Made by a program: the position numbers and the translations under genes. This document shows positions 57,597-64,000 of a stretch of 64,000 nucleotides of DNA, in pieces. The DNA comes from Acrocarpospora catenulata (GTDB taxonomy: Bacteria > Actinomycetota > Actinomycetes > Streptosporangiales > Streptosporangiaceae), in NCBI RefSeq assembly GCF_018476525.1, contig NZ_JAHCST010000052.1:1-64000 (forward strand). The letters run 5' to 3'. Each line of letters starts with the position of its first letter. The first letter of the stretch is position 1. The notes beneath the pieces were generated by a model. That model was not told the DNA's origin. It saw only the letters and a list, made by a program, of their open reading frames with translations, and searched no databases.

Positions 57597-59301
57597 ACTT
57601 CACGCTGTTCACGATCGTGGTGATCAGCGTGTCGTCGCACTTGGCCGGCGGGCAGAAGAACGTGATCAGCCCCGACGGGCTGCCAGGCCGGGCCACCAGG
57701 AAGGTCCGGAAGTCCAGCCGCCCGGTGCCCTGACCGTCGCTGAGCACGCCGGTCACCTTGAACGCCGGGTTCCCGCCCACCGAGGTGGCCTGCGGCGCGC
57801 CCGGGATCGCCACCGAGCCAGGCAGCGTCGCCTGCAGGCCGGTCTGCAGGTCCTCCACCGAGTCGGAGGTGCTGATCGTCTCGGTGGTCTGGGCGACCAT
57901 GCCGGTGGCCCGGTTCGGCGAGCTGCCGATGATCGGGTTGACCGCGCTCCAGTCGGTGTTGCCCGGCACCGCGAACAGGCCGTCGAACTCCTCCACCGCC
58001 GCCGCGGCCGTCACGTGCTGGTCGGCGTACTCCTTGAGGGTCCAGGTGGAGGGGTAGTTGAAGGTGTACGGGGCCGCCACGTTGCCCTTGAAGGTGTTCC
58101 AGCTGGCCGACTCGTCGCCGCCGCTCTGCGTGATCACGTACACCACCGCCGCGGTGACCAGCGCCAGCGCCGACACGCCGCCCACCACCGCGCCCAGCGG
58201 GAACTTCTTCTTCGGCGCGAGCTGCGGCTGCGGCGCGTACGTCGGGTAGGACGCGTGCGGGTACGACTGCGCGTAGGACGGGTGCTGCGAGAGCGACGGG
58301 TAGGAGACGGGCGGGTTGGAGATCGGCGGATTCGAGATCGGCGGGTTGGAGATCGGCCCCGAGTACTGCCCCCCGTAGTAGGGATGCGACGGGGTGCCCG
58401 CCGGGGGCCAGCTGGGCCGCCCGGAGACCGGGCTGAGGTCCGAGGAGTCCCCTTCGATGCCGCTGATCGCGTCCCGCAACGCGTTCACGAAGGCCGTGCA
58501 GGTCGGGAAGCGGTCCACCGGCGACTTGGCCAGCGCCCGCTGCATGACCTGGTTGACCGCGTGCGGCAGGTCGGGCCGGTACGGCGTGAGCGGCGGCGGG
58601 TCGTGCGAGACGTGCGCGTACAGCAGCGCCAGCTCGGTGTCCCGCTGGAACGGGGGCTGCCCGGTCAGCGCCTCGTAGACCACGCAGGCGAAGGCGTATC
58701 CGTCGCTGCGGCCGTCCACGGGCAGGCCGCGGATCTGCTCGGGGGCCACGTACCGCGGGGTGCCCATGAAGTGGCCGTGGCTGGTCAGACCCGCCTCCGC
58801 GGAGGCGCTCTTGGTCAGCCCGAAGTCGGTCAGGTAGACGTGGTCGGCCTCGGTGACCAGGATGTTGGCCGGTTTCACGTCCCGGTGCACCAGGCCGTTG
58901 GCGTGCGCCGCGTCCAGCGCGGAGGCGATCTGCGCGAACAGCCGGTTGGCCCGGGCCACCGGGAGCGGCCCGGTGGACTGCACCAGGCGGCGCATGTCGC
59001 TGCCCTCCACGTAGCGCATCGCGATGAAGAGCAGGTCCTCGCTCTCGCTGGCCTCGTAGATCGGGATGATGTGCGGGTGGTCGATCCCGGCCACCAGCCG
59101 CGACTCCCGGACGAACCGGTCACGGAACCGGGCGTCGTGGGCCAGCTGGGGGGCCAGCACCTTCAGCGCCACCGCCCGGCCGAGGCGCTGGTCCCTGGCC
59201 CGGTACACGGTCGCCATGCCGCCCCGGCCGATCACCGCCTCGATGGTGTAGTCGCCCACCTGCTGGCCGACGAGCGCCGGAATCGGCGTGCCTTCGGTCA
59301 T
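57586..59301 (-). CDS. Transmembrane Ser/Thr protein kinase (PknB-type)
   Basis: 571 aa. Kinase domain (about 15-275): GRGGMATVYRARD glycine loop, VALKVL lysine, VHRDVKPANILV catalytic loop, LTDFGLTKS, and the GTPRYVAPEQIRG activation segment. A Pro/Ser/Tyr-rich juxtamembrane linker holds repeats of the unit ISNPP. One membrane helix (about 372-394, GAVVGGVSALALVTAAVVYV) is followed by an extracytoplasmic domain of about 170 residues with no PASTA repeats. ATG overlaps the stop of the upstream gene (ATGA), so the two are translationally coupled. Confidence 0.93.
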   Translation of the reverse strand: MTEGTPIPALVGQQVGDYTIEAVIGRGGMATVYRARDQRLGRAVALKVLAPQLAHDARFRDRFVRESRLVAGIDHPHIIPIYEASESEDLLFIAMRYVEGSDMRRLVQSTGPLPVARANRLFAQIASALDAAHANGLVHRDVKPANILVTEADHVYLTDFGLTKSASAEAGLTSHGHFMGTPRYVAPEQIRGLPVDGRSDGYAFACVVYEALTGQPPFQRDTELALLYAHVSHDPPPLTPYRPDLPHAVNQVMQRALAKSPVDRFPTCTAFVNALRDAISGIEGDSSDLSPVSGRPSWPPAGTPSHPYYGGQYSGPISNPPISNPPISNPPVSYPSLSQHPSYAQSYPHASYPTYAPQPQLAPKKKFPLGAVVGGVSALALVTAAVVYVITQSGGDESASWNTFKGNVAAPYTFNYPSTWTLKEYADQHVTAAAAVEEFDGLFAVPGNTDWSAVNPIIGSSPNRATGMVAQTTETISTSDSVEDLQTGLQATLPGSVAIPGAPQATSVGGNPAFKVTGVLSDGQGTGRLDFRTFLVARPGSPSGLITFFCPPAKCDDTLITTIVNSVKFTG

Positions 59302-60836
59302 GGCGCGTCCGTCGGGTGTCCGCAGAACCCGCAGAACCGGTGGCCGTGCCCGAGCCGCATGCCGCACTGGGTGCAGAACTTCACCTGTGGGTGCCCCATC
59401 TGGCCTACCTGGATCGGCTGCCCCACGTGGGCCTGCCCGCGCGGGGGTGACAGGTCCGACGGAGGCGGTTGATGCGGGACGGGCGGCTGCGAGGTCACAC
59501 CGATCCCGCCCATCCCACCGGGCACGCCGGGCACTCCCATCCCACCTGGGGGGAACATCTCGGTCTGGGCCGGCCACGAGGTGACCAGGGCCGCGTTCTC
59601 CATCGGCGGCTCCCCGCCGACGGTCCCGTTCCCGGCGCGCCGCCGCTTCAGCAGGATCGGCACGGCGATGCCCACCGCGGCCCCCGCCAGCACCACGCCG
59701 CCGGCCACCCAGATCCAGGGGGAGACCCCGTTGCTCTGCTTGGCCGCCGGGGGCGCCGACTTCTTCTGGGTGGCGGCGTCCTCGGCGGTGCCCGCCTTGC
59801 TCCGGGCCACCTTGAGGTAGTTCAGGGCCACCGCGTGGTCCTGGCGCAGGGTCAGCACCTGCTGGAGCACCGGCACCGCGGCCGCGTACAGCTTGTTGTG
59901 GTAGGAGGCCAGGGCGTTCTCGTACACCACGTCCACCGGGCCGCGGCGCGGCGAGACGCCCGCGGCGACCATGGCCGAGCGGATGTCCTCCACCGGGGTG
60001 ACCGTGGTGGGCAGGCCGGGACCGCCGGCCAGCAGCGCGACGACCTCGCTCTTGCCGTCGTCGATGATCGCGGCGCCGATGCCGTCGGCGGCGGCGGCCT
60101 TCTCGACCTTGGCCCGCTCGGCCTCCTTGAAGGAGCGGCTGCCTGGCGGGTCGAAGTGGGCGGTGTCCAGCTTCGGCGGGGCCTTGGGGGTGGGCCGCTG
60201 CGGCAGGCCCATGATGTCCACCGACTCCACGGTGGCGGTCAGCGTGGTGCCCAGCGGCACGGTCGGCAGGTTGTCCTTGCCGCCCGGGTCCACCTTGAGC
60301 ACGGCCGGGGCGGCGGGGGAGTCGCCGGTGGTGAGCACCTCCGCCTTCAGGCCCTGCGGCAGCGGCGGGTCCAGGTACGGGAAGACCGTGACCTTGGTGG
60401 TCACCGTGGCGTTGCAGGTGGAGTTCTGGGTCCGCGGCGGGTAGCAGGCCTGGAGCCGGATGTTCAGGTCGGGGTCGTCCAGGGTGTGCCGTTCGAAGTC
60501 GGCCGGGACCTTGACCTTGAAGTATTCGGCGAAGACCCGGTTGGCGGCGTACACCCGTACGTCCAGGTCCGACTGGACCACCGAGGTGGCGGTGACGATC
60601 ACTCCGTCCGGGGTCACCGTGAACCCGCTCCCCTTGGCGAGATCGGTGTCGTACTCCCGGACGACCTGCTGCAGTTTGCTGCGGTCGTCGAATAACGTGA
60701 TCGAAACGTGGGACTCGGACTCCACGCGTACGGCCCCCGGGGTCACCCGGTCCGTCGAGCCGCTGGGGTGGGGGTGCATGGGCATGCCCAGCATGCCAAG
60801 GGCGCCGAGCCCCGCTAGAACCGCCAGGCGGGGCAT
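59298..60836 (-). CDS. Membrane protein with degenerate trypsin-like domain and C-terminal zinc ribbon
   Basis: 512 aa. A hydrophobic N-terminus (LAVLAGLGALGMLGM) is a likely signal peptide. A trypsin-like fold begins with LAKGSGFTVTPDGVIVTATS; the position of the catalytic His (usual NAHVV) reads TSVV, so proteolysis is unlikely. A TPR-like segment follows (YHNKLYAAAVPVLQQVLTLR), then one membrane helix (WIWVAGGVVLAGAAVGIAV), a Gly/Pro/Met-rich linker, and a double CxxC zinc ribbon (FCTQCGMRLGHGHRFCGFCG). Coupled to the downstream kinase gene, it may be its sensor partner or substrate. ATG at 60836 has GGAGGCGGAG. Confidence 0.82.
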   Translation of the reverse strand: MPRLAVLAGLGALGMLGMPMHPHPSGSTDRVTPGAVRVESESHVSITLFDDRSKLQQVVREYDTDLAKGSGFTVTPDGVIVTATSVVQSDLDVRVYAANRVFAEYFKVKVPADFERHTLDDPDLNIRLQACYPPRTQNSTCNATVTTKVTVFPYLDPPLPQGLKAEVLTTGDSPAAPAVLKVDPGGKDNLPTVPLGTTLTATVESVDIMGLPQRPTPKAPPKLDTAHFDPPGSRSFKEAERAKVEKAAAADGIGAAIIDDGKSEVVALLAGGPGLPTTVTPVEDIRSAMVAAGVSPRRGPVDVVYENALASYHNKLYAAAVPVLQQVLTLRQDHAVALNYLKVARSKAGTAEDAATQKKSAPPAAKQSNGVSPWIWVAGGVVLAGAAVGIAVPILLKRRRAGNGTVGGEPPMENAALVTSWPAQTEMFPPGGMGVPGVPGGMGGIGVTSQPPVPHQPPPSDLSPPRGQAHVGQPIQVGQMGHPQVKFCTQCGMRLGHGHRFCGFCGHPTDAP

Positions 60837-61028
60837 CTCCGCCTCCTCTTCGGATCGGAACAGATCTAGACTCGCAGCGCGTACAGGGCCCGGCAAGGGC
60901 TCGCACGGTGCCGACATTCAGTTGATACCCGCCCAGGATCGCGTACAGGCTTGCAAAACACTTGTAAGTGGATTGAAGCGGTCCATCCGCTGCTACGCGG
61001 GAAGGCGGAGACAGATTAATCTGCGGAC

Positions 61029-62165
61029 ATGTCCCTCCGCATCTCCAAAACCGATCTCCTCATCGGCGCCGCCGTGGCGGCGATCGGCGTCGTCGAGGCG
61101 TTCACCACGGCGACCAGTCATGGCGCGGCGCAGAACCCCGAGCTGTGGTGGATTCCGCAGGCCCTGCTCGCGGGCGCTCTGCTGGTGCTGCGGGGCAGGT
61201 GGCCGGTGGTGGTGTTCATCGGCACCATCCTTCTGCAGTACCTGTGGCACCGTCAGGGGCACGAGAGCTGTCAGGTGCACCAGCTGATCTCGCTGCTGAT
61301 CGCCTTCCACTCGGTCGGCGCCAATCTGCCGTTCCGGCGTGGGGGGCCGTGGGGGCTGGTCGGCATCCTGATCTTCGACTCGGGCGCGGTGGACCACCGG
61401 GTGCTGCCGATCGACGAGGTGATCTACCTCACCGTGCTGTTCGGCTTCGCCTACCTGACGGGGGTCGGCCTGCGCGCCTACCTGGTCCGGGTGCACCGGA
61501 TGGCCGAGCGGGCCGCCCACCTGGAGCTGGAACGGGAGCGCCAGGCCGCCGAGGCGGTGGCCGCCGAGCGGAACCGGATCGCCAGGGAACTGCACGACGT
61601 GGTCGCGCACAGTGTCAGCATGATGGTCATGCAGGCCGGGGTGCTGCGCCGGACCCTGGGCGGGGACAACCCGGTGCTGCTCGGCATCGAGCAGACCGGC
61701 CGGGAGGCCGTCAACGAGCTGCGGGTCATGCTCGGCGCGCTCCGCATGCCGCAGGACGAGGCGCTGCCGCAGCCCGGCCTGGACCTGGTCGGCCACCTGA
61801 TCTCCACCGTGCAGCACACCCGCCTGCGGGTCCACCACGTCGTGGAGGGTGACCCGGTACGGCTGGCGCCCGGCCTGGACCTGTCCGCGTACCGGATCGT
61901 CCAGGAGGCCCTCACCAACGCGGTCAAGTACGCCGGGGAGGCGGACGTGACGATCCGCATCGCCTACCACCCGCTCTCGATCACCCTCGAGGTGACCGAC
62001 AACGGCACGGGCGTCCCCGCCAAGCTCGGCACCGGCCACGGGCTGATCGGCATGCGGGAGCGGGCCGAGCTGTTCGGCGGCACCCTGGAGGCGGGGCCGC
62101 GACCCGAGGGCGGCTTCCGGGTCTGTGCGGTGCTGCCCACCTCGCAGGGAGTTGTACTGGTATGA
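61029..62165 (+). CDS. NarL-type sensor histidine kinase
   Basis: 378 aa. Four to five membrane helices in the first 150 residues, then a HisKA_3 helix with ARELHDVVAHSVSMMVMQAG (phospho-acceptor His) and the ATPase domain (VQEALTNAVKYAG, EVTDNGTGVP, GHGLIGMRERAELFGG). It forms a two-component system with the next gene, whose ATG overlaps its stop. Signal unknown. It is divergent from the zinc-ribbon membrane protein gene, with 192 nt between. Confidence 0.93.
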   Translation: MSLRISKTDLLIGAAVAAIGVVEAFTTATSHGAAQNPELWWIPQALLAGALLVLRGRWPVVVFIGTILLQYLWHRQGHESCQVHQLISLLIAFHSVGANLPFRRGGPWGLVGILIFDSGAVDHRVLPIDEVIYLTVLFGFAYLTGVGLRAYLVRVHRMAERAAHLELERERQAAEAVAAERNRIARELHDVVAHSVSMMVMQAGVLRRTLGGDNPVLLGIEQTGREAVNELRVMLGALRMPQDEALPQPGLDLVGHLISTVQHTRLRVHHVVEGDPVRLAPGLDLSAYRIVQEALTNAVKYAGEADVTIRIAYHPLSITLEVTDNGTGVPAKLGTGHGLIGMRERAELFGGTLEAGPRPEGGFRVCAVLPTSQGVVLV

Positions 62166-62830
62166 GCAACAGCATTCGGATCGTGCTCGCCGACGACCAG
62201 GCCATGATTCGGGCCGGGCTGCGCATGGTGGTGGAGAGCGAACCGGGCATGGAGGTGGTGGGCGAGGCGGGAGACGGTGTGGAGGCGGTCGCGCTGGCCC
62301 GCCGGATCCGGCCCAACGTGGTGCTGATGGACATCTCGATGCCCCGCCTGGACGGCCTGTCCGCGGCCCGCCAGCTGCTGGAGGATCCGCATCCGCCGAA
62401 GATCATCATGCTCACCACCTTCGACACCGACGAGAACCTGTACGCCGCGCTGCGCGCCGGGACCAGCGGCTTCCTGCTCAAGGTCTCCCCGCCGGAGCAA
62501 CTGGTGGAAGCGATCCGGGTGGTGGCCGCCGGGGACGGGCTGCTCGACCCGGCCGTGACCACCCGGGTGATCGCCTCCTTCGCCGGGCGGCACGACCCGG
62601 TGCGGCCGCCCCAGCTGGCCGAGCTGACCCCGCGCGAGCTGGAGGTGCTCCGCATGCTGGCGCGTGGCCTCACCAACGCCGAGATCGCCCAGGAGCTCTT
62701 CGTCGGGGAGGCCACGGTCAAGACGCATGTGGCCAGGGTGCTCATGAAGCTCAGCCTGCGCGACCGCGCTCAGGCGGTGGTCTTCGCGTACGAGTCGGGC
62801 GTGGTGACCCCGGGGGCGGCGCTCGGGTAG
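62162..62830 (+). CDS. NarL-type response regulator
   Basis: 222 aa. Receiver domain: IVLADDQAMIRAGLRMVVES, phospho-Asp in VVLMDISMPRLDG, LTTFD and LLKVS. LuxR-type helix-turn-helix: LTPRELEVLRMLARGLTNAE, then GEATVKTHVARVLMKLSLRD. Cognate regulator of the upstream kinase through ATGA overlap. Its 3' end overlaps the convergent small membrane protein gene by 61 nt. Confidence 0.94.
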   Translation: MSNSIRIVLADDQAMIRAGLRMVVESEPGMEVVGEAGDGVEAVALARRIRPNVVLMDISMPRLDGLSAARQLLEDPHPPKIIMLTTFDTDENLYAALRAGTSGFLLKVSPPEQLVEAIRVVAAGDGLLDPAVTTRVIASFAGRHDPVRPPQLAELTPRELEVLRMLARGLTNAEIAQELFVGEATVKTHVARVLMKLSLRDRAQAVVFAYESGVVTPGAALG

Positions 62831-63480
62831 TTCGAGATCCACTCCTCGCGGCTCATCCGCAGGACCTTGACGCCCAGGTAGCCGAACCCGGCCACCGGGA
62901 GCCCCCAGAGCAGGACGGTCGCCGGGCCGTACTCGACGAAGAAGCCGACCAGCCAGCCGCCGACGACCGTGCCGACCACCCACCACGGCGCGATGCCGGC
63001 GCGGCGGGCCGCGAACATGACCAGGCTGGCGCCGAGCGGGCCGAGGAACACCCAGGGCATCTGGAAGCCGAAGACGACGCCGGGCAGGTTGAACATGTCA
63101 TCGAAGATCTTCGCAGCCTGTTCCGGGCTGTAGTGCTGCCCCAGGTACCATTCAACTGGGTCGCCCATGAGCAGGCCGGACAGGGCGAGGAAGCCCGCGG
63201 TGCTGAGCGCGCCGCCGATGTGCCCGAGCACCACGCCGCGCTTCCTGACCAGGTGCAGCAGGCCGAGGATGGCCACCGGAAGCATGATCCAGGCCCAGTG
63301 GTAGAGGGCGGACTGGGTCTGGGCGAGCGCCGGGTTGTCGCCGAAGCTGACCGATTCGCGATCGTCGCCCCAGGTGCCGGGGTCGATCAGGACCGCGATG
63401 AACTGGAGCAGCGGAGCCAGGATCAGCAGCACGCCGGTGACGGACTTCCGGAAACCGGCCGAGTCGTTGAGTTTGAACAT
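62770..63480 (-). CDS. Multi-pass membrane protein, unknown function
   Basis: 236 aa, six or so hydrophobic segments (for example VTGVLLILAPLLQFIAVLI, WAWIMLPVAILGLLHLVR, IAPWWVVGTVVGGWLVGFF). No catalytic motif recognised; a DUF4386-like or general integral membrane protein is possible. ATG at 63480 with GAGGGGGAAC upstream; the open frame beyond it is not used. It overlaps the response regulator 3' end by 61 nt, so its C-terminal 20 codons are antisense to that gene. Confidence 0.8.
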   Translation of the reverse strand: MFKLNDSAGFRKSVTGVLLILAPLLQFIAVLIDPGTWGDDRESVSFGDNPALAQTQSALYHWAWIMLPVAILGLLHLVRKRGVVLGHIGGALSTAGFLALSGLLMGDPVEWYLGQHYSPEQAAKIFDDMFNLPGVVFGFQMPWVFLGPLGASLVMFAARRAGIAPWWVVGTVVGGWLVGFFVEYGPATVLLWGLPVAGFGYLGVKVLRMSREEWISNYPSAAPGVTTPDSYAKTTA

Positions 63481-63696
63481 TGTTCCCCCTCGGAAGTGGT
63501 TGACGGCGCTGGACGTTACGCGCCGGAACACGGAGGGTTCGTCACCCTCGCGGGTGAATCCGCATCCGCCGCGCGACGGTGGGGAACCCGTCCGGCGTAG
63601 ATCGTGCGCGGGATCACACGGTGGGGGGACTTCCGGATCAGTGGGGATGACTGTGTATATTTTTCGACAGATGGCGCTTTTGGCGGGAGATATTTC

Positions 63697-64000
63697 ATGA
63701 GGGTGTTGTTCGACGAGGCGCACAGCGAGGCTTGGACCATCCGCCGGGAGACGGCGGAGGCCATGAATCCGGGGCATCCCGACGACAACGGCTACGTGCG
63801 CGCGGCGGAGTTGCTGCGCTGGCGCGGAGCCACGGTGACCGCGCACACCGAGGGGCCGCTGACGCCCGAACGGCTGGCCGGGCAGGACGTGCTGGTGATC
63901 GCGCATCCGTCCGCGGACCGCTGGGAGCGCACCACCGGCCTGGGCAGCCCCGTCTTCACGGAGGCGGAGCTGGCGGCCGTGGCGGATCACGTGCGGGACG
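63697..64000 (+). CDS. Partial gene, class-I glutamine-amidotransferase-like/DUF4350-type protein
   Basis: The first 101 codons are visible before the right edge. MRVLFDEAHSEAWTIRRET and YVRAAELLRWRGATVTAH, then LAGQDVLVIAHPSADRWERT and TEAELAAVADHVRD, have the alternating beta/alpha pattern of the GATase1-like fold and resemble actinobacterial proteins starting with the same FDEAHSE segment. ATG with GGGAGA upstream. Function cannot be given from this fragment. Confidence 0.65.
   Translation, partial: MRVLFDEAHSEAWTIRRETAEAMNPGHPDDNGYVRAAELLRWRGATVTAHTEGPLTPERLAGQDVLVIAHPSADRWERTTGLGSPVFTEAELAAVADHVRD

Overview
High-GC actinomycete chromosomal DNA. Paired XRE/DUF5753 and DUF397 genes, orphan anti-sigma-type ATPases, many GTG starts, NRPS genes and an actinobacterial type I-E CRISPR system suggest a filamentous actinobacterium, perhaps of the Streptosporangiales; the genus is inference only.

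1-9.1 kb: type I-E CRISPR-Cas operon (cas3 cut by the window edge, cse1, cse2, cas7e, cas5e, cas6e, cas1, cas2), then a leader and an 18-repeat array. 9.2-17.3 kb: a small secreted or anchored ORF, then a compact seven-gene minus-strand operon. It begins with an Agd3-like exopolysaccharide deacetylase and continues with a PelF-like GT4 glycosyltransferase, a polytopic membrane protein, an NDP-sugar dehydratase, a nucleotidyltransferase, a second SDR and a spherulin-4 (Sph3/GH135-like) hydrolase. Deacetylase, GT4 and spherulin-4 together recall the fungal galactosaminogalactan cluster and the bacterial Pel systems. This is the best candidate here for an undescribed system.

17.6-21.7 kb: three more CRISPR arrays with a second repeat variant. 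Each has its own leader, and each leader directly follows a decayed Phd/YefM-type antitoxin; the third antitoxin copy is fused to a DUF397 fragment. 21.7-30.5 kb: regulators (tandem GntR domains, ATPase, XRE/DUF397), a DUF1349 protein, a coiled-coil membrane protein, an M20 peptidase, a TetR regulator and a penicillin-acylase-family Ntn hydrolase.

30.5-45.5 kb: a minus-strand NRPS cluster: an adenylate-forming ligase, a C-A-T-C-A-T synthetase, a C-A-T-TE synthetase fused to an MFS exporter, a free carrier protein and a free condensation domain. Pocket residues read by eye suggest Gly, an uncertain (perhaps basic) residue, and Ser, so the likely product is an N-acyl tripeptide or a derivative.

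45.7-64 kb: mostly housekeeping and regulatory genes: a helicase-C-like protein, an ATPase, a second XRE/DUF397 pair, a histidine phosphatase, an oxidoreductase, an acyltransferase, a response regulator whose kinase partner is a deletion pseudogene, a cobalamin riboswitch ahead of btuFCD-like genes, a Ser/Thr kinase coupled to a degenerate trypsin-like membrane protein, an intact two-component system, a small membrane protein, and a partial gene at the right edge.
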